From Brassica napus (lineage: Eukaryota; Streptophyta; Magnoliopsida; Brassicales; Brassicaceae), in the NCBI RefSeq assembly GCF_020379485.1, contig NC_063436.1:38197512-38261511 (forward strand): DNA of 64,000 nt, read 5' to 3'. The position numbers and the translations under genes were made by a program. The notes beneath the pieces are model-generated. The model was not told the DNA's origin, made no database searches, and saw only the letters and a program-made list of their open reading frames with translations. Positions 36,232-48,153 of the stretch are shown one piece after another. Every line of letters begins with the position of its first letter. Positions within the stretch are counted from its first letter, which is position 1.

Positions 36232-37637
36232 TGTGGGAACCGAAATTCGCACTGTCAATTTCCGTTTAAATTGGGAAACTAGGATAACCCTAATTTCCCA
36301 GAGGTCACGGATCTCTGCGAGAGCCAACGACAAGTGACCAAATATATGCGGGAATCATGAAAAGATAACAAACAAGTTTAGAGAAAACAGTAGATCTTAT
36401 TTCGATTCCGCGTGAGAGCGTTGCGATCATTACAATAGATCATAAAAGCTTTGGCCGCAAAGGCTGTCAGCGAGTTACTTAGTTCTAGCAGCCCAATAGC
36501 TCAAATCTAGTTGAGTCGCAGCTCGATAACAAAAGACGAAAAAGATACAAAAAAGGTTTTTGATTGATTTGGGACTGAACCTTGTTAAAGGCTGCCTACG
36601 TACCCCTTTCGAGGATCAAGCCGAACGTAGTTCAATTGATAGAGCTGGACAAGAGATCGAACTGCCTGGGCGAGTTCGTCTAGTCATTGAGTGCCAGACA
36701 TAGAAACCGAACTTGTCGAGAATAAAGCCTAAAGTTTCTAAGCGCAGAGAATTCCGAGTCTAAAAAGTCCTCCCCCCATGCCTCTCGCCTAGGACTCTTT
36801 ATGTACTCGCTCCAAGGTCGGTTTATGCTTTTACTCTTCTGCCCTTAAGCCGTCATAGCATAAAAATGGAGATATTCCATTTTTCCGATCTTCGTAATTA
36901 TCTTCAAAATTCCGTATTTATCCGCGGAAACTTGACATTTATCTTCTCTTGCGAACCAAGCGTAAACCGTCCTACAATTTACAGGTTTTTGGTTAAGAAA
37001 TCGTAAGATGGGCCTCGAGTCGTGTCTTAGGTCCCTTTAGGCCGTATTCTGACTCGAAACGTTTATTGCGACTTCTTTCGATAAAGAACAGACTTTCCGC
37101 GGTTTTTACCGCAAACTTTGATTGATGATTTAGAATGGCGGAAAACATGAACTGAGTTCACTACGGTCTTCGGGAGATAGCATCAAAGGATAGACGAGAA
37201 TGCATGGACTGGTGTCGTATCGACGTTTCGGAAGAGCTCGATCACTACGTAGCGACCGAGCTTTGGCTCGAGCTCGGTCGCTACGTAGCGACCGAGCGGG
37301 ACGGACGCTCGGTTGCTACGTATCGACCGAGCGGGACGGATGCTCGGTCGCTACGTTGCGACCGAGCTGTGTGCATGCTTGGTCGCCGCGTATCGATCGA
37401 GCTTGGCTTGTCTGCGGTCCGATTGCCATACTCGAGCTTGTCCGCGGCCGATTTGGATACATGTCCGTTGCCTTCGGACAATCGTATTTAGTGGTTCGAT
37501 TGAGATTTGAACAAGATTTTACCGCAAGGCTCTTCATAAAGATATCTTTACGAAGATTACTTTTCGTAAAAATGTTCATGCTGATTTTTACGGACTTTCA
37601 GACATTGATTTCGTCGTGACCGATTTCGACCCCAACA
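36232..37637 (-). repeat. 5' LTR of the LARD-like element
   Basis: 1406 bp, close copy of 29571-30951. It contains a palindrome cluster (37238-37400) with one or two more units than the other LTR. Confidence 0.92.
37238..37400. repeat. Palindrome cluster, LTR copy 2
   Basis: Four units, including two spaced by GGGACGGACGCTCGG / GGGACGGATGCTCGG, the spacer type also seen in the solo LTR but missing from the 29571-30951 copy. Confidence 0.85.
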
Positions 37638-38113
37638 ATCTTCGAAAACCAACTTTCTCCCCTTAGCTGATCCAACAACTCGTCTATCCTCGGAAGAGGA
37701 TACTTATCTTTGATGGTGATATTGTTGATTCCTCGATAATCAATGCAAAGTCGCATGCTACCATCCTTCTTCTTGACAAATAAGACCGGATCTCCCCATG
37801 GTGAAGAGCTAGGTCTTATGAAACCTTTCTCCGCAGGTGCTATGCGGTAGGGAGCCTTTGCTATCGGCTTCGCTTCAGGTTCCAAGCTAATTGTGAAAGG
37901 GTTACTCCGAGGTGGAGGTAACTCTTTCAACGCTGCAAACACATCCTCGAACTCTTGTACAACCGCAATATCCATAATTTCAACTCCATTGCTAGTGGGC
38001 CCTTCACTAGCAGATATTGTTACCAAATACGCTTCTCCATCCTTAAGCAAATCTTCCACTCTCAAGGCAGCTATCAAAGACACAAAATTGCTTGGACTGA
38101 TCCCATAAAACAC
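37638..38113 (-). pseudogene. Ty3/gypsy protease-RT junction and RT N-terminal piece
   Basis: The minus strand reads [18 protein letters not shown], the usual linker before gypsy RT, then [48 protein letters not shown] and [16 protein letters not shown], where the LARD-like element interrupts. In the same frame the protease end is degraded. RT continues at 29264-29570. Confidence 0.92.
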
Positions 38114-40243
38114 TATTGTTTAGATGTCGACCATCCTTTCAATGCCTTAACCACATCTTCATCTTCCCTGATTATCAGACTGTCTTCTACTCTGCTCCTT
38201 TTCATCTTTTACTTTTTAAACGATCAAGTTACTAGAGTACACTTCTTCACCTTTTCCCAAAAGTTCTTCAACACGCCAGACTGATTTGAGTGATACTCGA
38301 ACACTTAGTAGTATACCATTGTAGGCCAACAATAACTGGTCCTCTTCAAAAGACTTCTTTCCTTAATATCCTAATTGATCTCGGTAAATAGATAGCCAAT
38401 CTCATTCTAGATAGAAACACACCGCTCTAACGGAAGTACTATGGAATGGGGAAAGGCATACCACAAATTTTAACTGGCAGCCAGTACTTCCAAGAATAAG
38501 AACGGGTACTTCAATTCACTAAAGTGAATCCTACTTACAACTATGACACTACTCGGAAACTACAACTACGTGTGGTTCCCGAATCAAACACAATATGGAC
38601 GGAAAATTCCATCCATAGGCAAGGTCTCTTACGACACCTTGATCACAATTCACATTTGTTTTTTAATTTTAATCATTCATAAAATTTTAAAAAGCACACA
38701 ACACACAATGTGATAAGAAGTAAACCTGTGATTGGACCTTTCAGAGGTTTTGACGGTCCAGGCAACTATAAAGTGTCGGCTCTACCCAAATAGCCTAACA
38801 CTTGGATGTGGACTAACGGTAAGGAAAAGCGAACAAGTTCAACAAGTTTTATCCTAGGTATAGGTAACATAGATCGGGTAACTTCATGAGGAAGGGTAAC
38901 CTAAAATCCTAACTCTTCACAAGAACCACCAAAGTGTGAATGATGTAAACGTTCCAGGATTTCTCACACTTTGACAATCACGACCATTCTGTCCTTGCTA
39001 GTCACAACCATAATGGCTCAAGGTCCTCAATTTGGATCTGATGAAATGTACAACCAAAATCATCCCCAACGACTTATTTAACTCACTGCTTGAAACTGAC
39101 CTTTGATCTGCAGCGGTTGGAAAATAAACGGTTTGCATGACTTGGTTAACTTCTTCAGAAATAATAGCTTCTTTAACATTCACGTCATACTCTAACATCT
39201 CCTCGAAGCTTTGAAACTCCATGGTCTTTTATCTACTCCAAAATTCTTGGCTAAGTTTCCAAATATATTCCGTATGATCTTTGGCTTATTCTCCAAACCA
39301 TAATCGATGAATCCAATTCACTCGACCACGTATCTCGATGCTGAAATTGTTGTATATGATTAACTCGACCTGAACCACCTGGTGAAAACATCTCATTGTA
39401 CCAACTCCGTAAACTGAATCTTCAATTGGTCCCATACCTTGTGTAGAAAATACTACTTCTTGAACTCTTGAAATCTGTCCAACCCGATCTCAACTCCTGC
39501 AGTAATTCTTGACTCTCGACCAACAACTCATAGCGTTCATCTCCAAATAGCTTGCTGCCAAATCCTTCTTGTTATTTCTTAACAACGGCCACGTCAATAT
39601 TCAGCTCTGAGTGTTGGATCCCAAATCTGCCTCAAGCCAAAGTATACTTCGAACGGTTTAGTCCTTCTTCAGTATCTTGTGGTCCCAACTTCTTCTTCTT
39701 TGCATCATAAGCTTCATGATGTCTCATTGCAAACATAATGCTTCCGGTGCTTCCATCATCTTGTAATACAATCAAACCATCTCTTCGTCCAATCCTAAGC
39801 TTGAAACAAATACAGAACAATTTGGCTTGTACAGCTCTGGTGCTTGTACGTCTCAGCATAAGCTTGATATTCATAACACACAAGTCCGGAAATATATTCA
39901 ATGTATCAACTCTGTCCCATATATCTCTCTAAAGAATTGGCATCCCCCACTAGAAATCAAAAGAACGGCAGGAAGACATGACGTTAATGACTCCTAAAAG
40001 GACGGTAGTGAACCCGGCCATGAGGGTAGAAAACTCGAGCATGATGATAGCAGCATCGATAAGTACGGTTCACCCGTTCAAGCTTGTCTTGGTGCTTCTG
40101 CTATGAAAGATCAGGTTAGGTAACTACCCATGACTATCTATTCTAAAATGAAGGAACCAGCCAGCATATCCTAGTTATCCTTGTGACTCATTTTGGCTCG
40201 AAAAACATTTGAAACAAGTCCCATTCTAGCATCGTATAACCAT
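38114..40243 (-). pseudogene. Degraded gag-protease region of the gypsy element
   Basis: About 2.1 kb between the primer site and the RT piece, where gag and protease belong. Only short broken frames remain (39222-38998, 39901-39632) and I cannot point to an intact gag or zinc-knuckle motif. Assigned by position. Confidence 0.55.
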
Positions 40244-40255
40244 GCTCTGATACCA
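40244..40255 (-). other. Primer-binding site of the gypsy element
   Basis: GCTCTGATACCA on the plus strand is the complement of TGGTATCAGAGC (initiator tRNA-Met type), four bases from the LTR end at 40260. It fixes the minus orientation of the element. Confidence 0.85.
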
Positions 40256-40259
40256 CCTT

Positions 40260-42644
40260 TGTGACACCCCCGATCGTAGATGACCAGAAATGACATGGTC
40301 GATGTTCCTCGATGGTCGATCTGAGGTTCTCAGAATACTTCCGATCGCCTTAGACCAACAATCAAAGAACACCAACGCTCCTATCGGATACCACTCTAGG
40401 CTTTTCAACCCGAGAAAGCAATACCTGATAGTTAGTTCGTCCGGACAAGGACTAATATCATAAGGAACCCGTACTTTAAAAAAACATTATTTATATATCA
40501 TTCAAAATCATCTTACAAAATTTGTTATAAATTAACCTCGAGGTTTTGGGTCAACAAATCTTATACATAAGAAATATCAAAATGACTTTGCAAGGATAAT
40601 AAAACTACCGCTGGCTAATGATGTTCCTTCCCGTCCTAGAGTTAGGTCTCCCACCTATTGGTTACCTGCATCACAAATGAGTCATGAGTAACTAGTTTAC
40701 TCAGTGAGACATGTCTTCCAAAATATTCCCGTATGAATGATGATTACCGTGAATTGGTCTTGCGATATGGAACAAGGTCACGAAGACACGATGATGGGGT
40801 CGCACTTTGGAGGCCGTGTAACTGCATGCAACGATGTTCAATTTTTGAATATCTGATGGCGATGATAGTGATGCTAACTCGCTAGACTCGTTTAGCCTTT
40901 GTGGTTTCTCGGATCTGGTATATATATATAAATATGATTATATGAATGATATGAGAGACGAGAATAGGAAGTGAGGTATATGATTAGATTCACAATGATG
41001 TAAGAATATTATTTATATATAAATATCCAGATATGGAATATATTTCCACTGCATACAAATGAAGTTGATTGCTTGAGATATTATTAATATATGTTGGAGT
41101 GCGGGACTAATACTTCCATACTTAATTATAATTAATACTATACAAATGTATTAGTACTTGAGAACAAGTACTAAGGTTTGGAATAAACCTCTATGATCAT
41201 TCATAAATATTTAATAAGTGTTTACACTAAGTAAACACCTTACCAATTCAATATTGATCAGGAGACAAAGCCTATCAATCATCTACAATTAGTACGTTCA
41301 ATCAAGAAATATTCATTCACTACTCATCAATCATCTATCTAGACTCACCTTTGATTCGATGAGATTGGCTAGGGAAGACTAGACTCGAGCTCAACTAATA
41401 ACACTCCATTTCACTCCTGATTTAGAATGTGCGGATACAAGATCAGTCAGGTTGATTCCAACAGAAACTCTAATCAGCTTAGTTCAAAGCAGTTCAGTTC
41501 GGTTGAAGGATAATTCAGTTCAGCTAAGCCTTTAAAAAAAATATCTAAGGGGCATAACTGAACCAAGATCAATCCACACACATGTTTAAAAACTAATCTG
41601 TACAGGAAGCTTAACAAATCATTCCACTTGTTTCAAACAAAACTTCTCTGAAGTAGTAGCTATGGCTTACCGATTTCCTCAAGCTTTAAGATGAACTTGG
41701 TTGTGTAAACTTCAATCTGAACACACATCTAACCTGATCAGGACAAGATACCCATGATAGGTTCAAGATCAGAAACAGACCAAATCGTTTTGGTTACCTA
41801 ACAAGAACTGAAGCTCAAGCAAAACTGACTCATCAAACCCATATGTTCTTACTGATAAAATCCAAGGCTAAAGAACTTGGGTGATTCTCAACTTCAGGAC
41901 ACCAAATATTCAGCTCTTAACCACACCAATACTCACTGATTAAAGTCAGAAGAGGGTGAGAAAGGGTCGTCCAAGCTCACTTCTCTTCTCTTATTTTTTT
42001 CTGAATTTTTCATGTATTTTCCTCACAGATTTTTCTCTCTTTCTTTCTCACTTTCTCTCTGATTTTTTCTTTCTTGTTTCTGAGATGAATGAGCTTGACC
42101 AGTAAGAGGACAAGGTAATAAATGACATGGGAAACAGCAGGAGAAGAGTCAGCAAGAAAGGACAAAAGTTTCAGATCAGTATAAGACATGTGGTGAGCTG
42201 AATCACACTTTCCTTCCCATGAAGTAATGTCATTTCCTTTCCATGAAGAAACTTCAAGCAGGTGTGCAAACTCACATGACTTTAATGTAGCAAGCAAGCT
42301 GGAAGGTGCGAGTCACATGTGCAGGTGTGCAGGTCAGGAAGGAAGCAAGCAGCCAGGCAGCACATGACATGCACATGACTCGCAAGCAGCTGAAAGTATT
42401 CAAGACCAGTTTTCGATAAAATGTTTCTCGTCCATCGGTTCTTGTCCAGCTTAGATAAAACTCGACCATAATAACTAACACTCGGTCAGAACTATTAAGA
42501 GTAGGTACTTTGGCCTCGAGACAGTCCCATCAAGAATAATTCACCGGGTCGATTTTTATTTTTAATTCTGGTCGAACCAACTCCAAACTGGTCGAGCGGG
42601 ATTTTTCTCGACCAAAATTATATATGCTTGTGAGGGTTATTACA
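40260..42644 (-). repeat. 5' LTR of the gypsy element, about 2.4 kb
   Basis: On the plus strand it begins TGTGACACCCCCG next to the primer site and appears to end GGGTTATTACA at 42644; both ends match the inverted TGTRAYANCCC pattern of gypsy LTRs. It contains a sense-strand GTCTCACTGAGTAAACTAG stretch that resembles transcript leaders of other gypsy LTRs. No second copy is in the window, so the distal end rests on the end pattern only. A pyrimidine-rich tract lies at 41995-42080. Confidence 0.6.
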
Positions 42645-43377
42645 CCAAAAATCCCTTCACTATTACACCACACAGGCGTAGACGCTTGGAAATCTCCCGG
42701 TCACGGTCCTCAATCAGAATCGCCGTGCCCCGGTCCTCTATCAGACTCGCCGAGGGCTGTCCCATCCACGTGTGACACTCGGCCTTGGTGATCAAGCCAA
42801 GTTCAACCGAGCCCACCACATTCTGGACCACGACCGGCTTAGTGGTACCATTTGAGGAAGCAATGACCTGCAAACTACTACTAGAACCACCAAGAGGTTC
42901 TCACACAACAGTAGCAACACGACGTACACACTATAACAACATATAATAATCACACAATCACAATAATCCAGGTGCTTAGACTAGTCTTGCTATCCACTTA
43001 GCTCAGACATCGTCTCAAGCCTCGGATCCACAAACTGACACCTAGACCGGTCCGACTATCCTAGCTCGGAAACCGTCTCTGATGTCAGGAACCTGCATTA
43101 AATATTCGTTAACAAACAATTAACTATGACGCACAGTGATTAACCGATGTGGATTGACTTTCTGATTCCGAAAGTTTACCAAACCCTTTTATCCCCTCCA
43201 AATCTTCGTCTTGGTACCGTGATGTTAAATCCCAAAACCCAACCTCAATGTCTTGAATGAACTGGTCTGGACTGATCAGAACACGAAAAGAACATTCTTT
43301 CACTTATGGCCGTCTTTCGGAACTTCCCGACTGTTTATCGGTTTTCAGAAATGTCTATACTTCTAAAGCACCTCGCT

Positions 43378-43417
<40 letters not shown>

Positions 43418-44063
43418 GACACGTTTTTCTTTGTACTCGGTGTGTCTGAATGAGTAAAAGTGAACCAGGGTAACTGGGTATATATAGAAGTTGCCGGCCA
43501 GTAAGAATGAGCCACCGATCGCTTGTGTGTCGTCCTACATGCATCCGGTCGCATGCGTGGCGACACATGGGTGTCCACATGCCCTTCTGCATGCTCTCTA
43601 GCCATGCCAGAAGACATTTCCACGTCCACTTGCCCTTCAGCATGTCTGGTGTTCATGCATCGCGACACACGAGCCTCTGCACGTCGGTTTGCATGCGCAG
43701 ATTGCAGGTATTGCGACACCTCGTGCTTCTGTGTGTCAAGCTGCATGGAACTTCTTCATGCATGTCTACACCCCCTTCTTGTGTTGACACTCAGCAGGTT
43801 AAATGGTTGACACTACGTCCTGATCCCTTAGATCAAGCCACCTCAAGCTTCTTGGTCGATTTGCGCGATTTCGGCTCTTCTGGTGAATTTTCGTCCGGCG
43901 ATCAATCCCGAATATTTTTCCGCTCCCCATCTGATGAGCTGAGAATTTTTAATAGACTCCAGACTAACCTTAACCTTGAGAATAAAAATTTCCCGAGCTT
44001 TCGGCTTCCCCGAGAAATTCCATAAAACCGAAATTAGGGGTTTTTTTAAGACGGGGTATTACA
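42645..44063 (-). other. Probable further gypsy LTR-derived sequence, with (CT)n and reiterated GC-rich motifs
   Basis: The right end at 44063 (plus strand GACGGGGTATTACA) looks like the sense start TGTAATACCCC of a minus-strand gypsy LTR. Inside, 43385-43416 is a (CT)16 microsatellite, and 43515-43760 repeats motifs such as GCGACACA, GTCCACATGCCC and CATGC. Open frames across the (CT)n tract are artefacts of the repeat. No gag or pol motif and no matching left end were found. Confidence 0.4.
43385..43416. repeat. (CT)16 microsatellite
   Basis: Uninterrupted CT dinucleotides inside the LTR-like region. Confidence 0.95.
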
Positions 44064-44421
44064 CTCCTGCTCCAATGCCCGGATCCCATCTTCGTGAAAC
44101 CATCCAAACCCTATATCGCTCTTTTCATCGCCGTCAAAGAGAGAGAAAAAATATCTAATCTTTTCTCTTTCTTTTTAAAATGCATTTACGAATGTTTTGA
44201 AAACCGGACAGGCTGGTTCAACCATGAACCGTTTATCAAATCAAGTCTGGATTGAACTAAAACTCAAATTTGAATTAAACTGCCAAAACCGGCGAAGAAG
44301 CAAAACCGGCTACTTGGGTTAGTCACCAAACCCCGTTCAGCCAAATTCAAAGCATAATTTGATTGATTTGTTTCTTAGCGTTTACATAAATGACTTTTCT
44401 TGATTAATTCTGATGTTTTAG
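44064..44421. other. Intergenic, no gene recognised
   Basis: Begins with a pyrimidine-rich stretch resembling a transcript leader (CCAAACCCTATATCGCTC), then AT-rich DNA with AACCGG motifs. Nothing further could be assigned. Confidence 0.35.
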
Positions 44422-44756
44422 TTTTTTTTTGGCATCAAAATAAACTTTATTAAATGGCTAAAGGTTAAAACACGCAAGCTTCATGAGCTAGCCATGACGG
44501 AGCCTTAACCCCGAGGAAACATAAGTTTGAGGCTTGTCATCGTCCTGCCTTGGAGAGACAGTCCGCACGGACGTTATCAGAACGGCGAATAAAAATAATA
44601 GAGGTAGAACAGAACTCTGAGCACAAAAAATCAATTTTGTCAAGTACTGGACCAAGAGCAGGCCATTCCTGCGGGCATTGATAAGGCGTACCAGTAGCTT
44701 GAAAACTTTTAGTTGTCTGTTTGGAAACAAAAATCATTATACTTTTTGTTTGCATT
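44422..44756 (-). mobile_element. LINE 3' end, 5'-truncated
   Basis: The minus strand reads IFIRRSDNVRADCLSKAGR, the end of a plant LINE RNase H domain, followed by an AATAAAG signal and a run of nine A (plus strand T at 44422-44430). A short, 5'-truncated retrocopy. No target duplication was found by eye. Confidence 0.7.
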
Positions 44757-45349
44757 TTATTTTGTTTCCACTATACATATTTTCTATATGTTATTATAAA
44801 ATTTACAGAAATAACTTGAAAAAAAAAGCAATTTTGGTCATTCATGTTATTTCTTTTCAAATATATTATTCCACATTCACTATTCATGAATACTAATTTG
44901 GTATTAATATGACATGTTTTATATTGTGTGCCTTAATACTTAATTGGTTTATATATTAACATTGGCCAATCAGCAAAAACAATAATAGTCCCAAATATTT
45001 TTGATTTGGTAATTATTTTTAATTATATTTTTATTTAAAGTTATGGAATATTAAATACTTTCTAATTTTAATTTTATTTCACCTTCATCATTTCGTCACA
45101 TACACATACACACACATAAAAGTGAGTTTGATATATTTGTGTATTACAATCATGGTGGATTCATATTTTGGTTGATTAAAGTATGTTGTGATCATTTTGA
45201 TAGCTAACAAAAAATAATAATATCATACAATTGAAACACAACTAAAATGAATATTAGGTTTAAGGATTATGCATCAAAATATTAATTTAAAAACAAATAC
45301 TTTATGATGATAGTTTATTACAAAGGAATTTTATAAAATTCTTCTAGAT
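44757..45349. other. AT-rich intergenic DNA
   Basis: No ORF, tandem repeat or element end recognised. Confidence 0.4.
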
Positions 45350-46827
45350 TTTATTTGATTATTCATAATCTTGATGGCTCAAGTGAAGTCTACTAATGAA
45401 GTCTTCTAATGATGTCAACAAATAAGATCTGCAAAACAATAAAATTATGTTAATAAAATATTAAATTTATAAAAAAGATATGAGATTTAAAATCACATTT
45501 TGTAAATTTCATTTGAAGTCTGCTTAAAATTTATGGTTTAGTATACTTCATTTTCAAAAAATCACATTTATGCCTTAACTTTTAAGTAGACTCATCAAAA
45601 TTTTATTATATGAATCATTTTCATATTTTTAAAATATGTACATTTTAAACAAATGTGAAAATAACTTTAAATCTTAAACAAACTGTAAAAAAAATATTTT
45701 GAACTAAAATATTATCAAAGCAAACAAAAGCTTTTGAATCTAACATTAAGTATAAACAGAAAAGACACATCTAAAATCTGTAGATCCAAATCCTATTGGG
45801 AGGGACAGATGAAAGCCAAGGATGAGTATACCATCAAAATAAGATAAAATTATGAAAATACATAAGACAAAGAATTCAAAATTATATTTTGTAGACTTCT
45901 GAAGAAGTCAACTTAAAATTATGGGGTTTTTTTTTCTGATGAAATGTAGAATTTATTGATCAAGTAAAAGAATAGGCATTTACAATGGGAGATAAAACTA
46001 TAAGCTATGAGCTATACAAAGAAAATGTTCGTAAAGACCTATGTGTAATCAAAAACCTCAAACCAACGCTGCATCAACCCAGCTAACTTATGGTCTGGTT
46101 TGTATCGTAGAGAACTGATTCGGTTCCGTATGGCCTTGTCGATGATTCGGATAGCTTGCTCTGTACTGTGATAACCTTTCTGATGTCTCCGATCGTTCCT
46201 CTCCTTCCACATGTAATAGATGCATGTCTGAAACACCATTTGAACTAGTATCTTGTCCAAGCTGCTAAGAGTGTTTCTGGTAACAAATTGCAAAGTAAGA
46301 CTCCAGTCAGGATTGATCCTTCTCCCACACAGCCGGCCTGCAAGTCTGTTCCAAATAGTGAAAGTAAAGGGACAAGCAAAAATGATTTGGTCCCTCGACT
46401 CATCCCTTTCTCCACACATCAAGCAACCTTGCTGTATGCCCCAAGCCCTCATACGCACTCCAGTTGATAGTCGATCCTTTATTGCCAGCCATACAATAAA
46501 AGAGTATCTAGGAACGCCCTGTGGAAACCATAAACTCTTGCTCCAGACCACCTTATCATTCTTCACCCATACTTGATCCCAGGTTTTACTAGAAGAGAAG
46601 TGTGGTTTATATGTGTTCTCCGCATGCTTCCAAAGCACCACGTCTCTACCATGTTCATCAAGTGGTACCCTTTCATTCTGGATATGGGCATGATGAGCAT
46701 GGTTATGCCCACTCCTGTGACCCCTGATGTTCCATTGCTGACCCAGAACTGCTTCACTAACTTGAGCGGTTCTCGCAATTCCAAGGTAATACGTACCCAC
46801 ATCACCCGTGATATCCATGAGTCTCCC

Positions 46828-48153
46828 TGATATACTTTGGATTTGACCCGTTTTCATCCATGGTATATAAGTTTTTTACTATATATATATATATATATAT
46901 ATCTATGTTTTCTACTCTTCTAGGTATGTTTTCAGGTTCAGGTGCATTTCGAAGTAAAGCTATGACTTTGGAGCATTTTGGAGCTTAAAGGACATTTCAC
47001 CCGAGCTGACCATGTAGAGGTCGACGAGAGGAAGAACAATCGATCGATGCGCATCCAGTGCTGTCGATCGACACAAAGAGATGCCTCGACATATGAAGAT
47101 TAATATCGATCGATGTACACAAGTACCATCGATCGATGTCGAGACATTGGACACGCGACATTTTGGATCCAGCGGACTTAAAACCCAAAGCCAAGCCAAA
47201 TTACGAAAATGCTCTGACGAGTTTTTAACCTAGTAGATTATATACTGCCTAAGTGTTTTGACGGCAAGGGAGAGCTTTTTGTTACAGTTTTACTTTGAGA
47301 GAGAAGAGATAGTTTTGGAGAGAAGATCACTTATGATTGGAACTCCTTGTTTTCATTTTTTTTTCATCTATACTATGAATTTCTATTTCTTCATTGTTAT
47401 GAATTGCTTTGCTATGTCTGAGTAGTTCACTTATTAGATCCAGGGTTCAGATAGGTTTGTGGGATTAGCCCCAAACTATAGATCTGCCTTGTTGTGATAT
47501 TTATGATAGATTTATATTCATTGTTTGTTTTAGGCTTGCTAACTAGAACTTGATCATAGGATTGCATACTCAAGCACCTTTATTATCCCATCCTGACATC
47601 TATCTATCATATTAGGACTGCTAGAGAGGGCTAACCGCTAATTCAATATCTTAATAGGGCATATCATACTCGCGCATAGGCCTGGCTAGAACCCGCCGAT
47701 CGATGTCCTCAACTGACTATCGGTCGACGTAGGCAAAGGTGTATCGGTCGACGTCCCAATAGGACAATCGATCGACACTCTTTCGTTGTCAACATACTAA
47801 CCGTTGAGACACGAGATCTAGCTTGTTAACCAGTGAAACATGCGACAGCTGATCACTGAGTTAAGCGGTTGAGTCCTAACATATCATGCATGCAACAATT
47901 AGGCATCTATAGATATTATAATCTCCAACACCTGAATAGTGGCCCTGCACCTAATATCATTTCCAACCAAGTTACATTTACTATTTACTTCGCTTGTTAC
48001 TATTGCTATTTCATTTAAACATTTACAACTCTTAAAATTAATAAACACTAGATTTAATTGTTCCCTAGCTCCTTGTGGATTTGATCCCTAAGTACTACAT
48101 CTGAACCTCTTTTGACGAGAGTAACATTCCTTAGGGTAATTTGAATGGTATCA
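46828..48153. mobile_element. Solo LTR (Athila-like), 1326 bp, inside the LINE
   Basis: TGATATACTTTGG...TTGAATGGTATCA with the duplication CTCCC at 46823-46827 and 48154-48158. Removing it joins WLQMG to RLMDITG in frame. Its start resembles the solo LTR at 5710-7936 (TGATATCTTGC), and it contains the crucifer LTR phrase GCTATGTCTGAGTAGTTCA. A (TA)n run lies at about 46880-46901. Confidence 0.9.
47036..47780. repeat. Reiterated ATCGATCGATG / TCGATCGACA motifs in the solo LTR
   Basis: The self-complementary TCGATCGA core recurs at about 47039, 47063, 47105, 47131 and 47767, with variants (GATCGATGTCC, TCGGTCGACGT) at 47695-47765. It is the counterpart of the palindromic clusters in the other LTR families here. 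Confidence 0.7.

Larger units (their letters stand above)
29571..37637 (-). mobile_element. Large LTR retrotransposon without recognisable genes (LARD-like), 8067 bp
   Basis: LTRs 29571-30951 (1381 bp) and 36232-37637 (1406 bp), TG...CA ends (TGTGGGAAC...GACCCCAACA), 5-bp duplication ATCTT at 29566-29570 and 37638-37642. Orientation is minus, from a TTTGGCGCTAGAAGGAGG primer-site-like stretch next to the right LTR and a purine-rich GGGGAGCTAAT next to the left LTR. The 5.3-kb interior has no gag-pol motif, only a 72-residue ORF at its 5' end, 182-bp tandem repeats, a solo LTR of the same family, and a palindrome array. It splits a gypsy RT. Confidence 0.9.

Noticed and set aside
43335..43746. 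Two overlapping minus-strand frames of 102 and 127 residues with an Arg/Glu run
   Set aside because: The RERERE tract is the (CT)16 microsatellite read in frame; the rest has no family match.
43507..44025. 172-residue plus-strand frame rich in His/Cys/Arg
   Set aside because: Composed of the reiterated CATGC / GCGACACA motifs of an LTR-like region and antisense to it; no domain.
46253..46830. Plus-strand ORFs of 85-107 residues opposite the LINE
   Set aside because: Shadows of the minus-strand zf-RVT coding frame.
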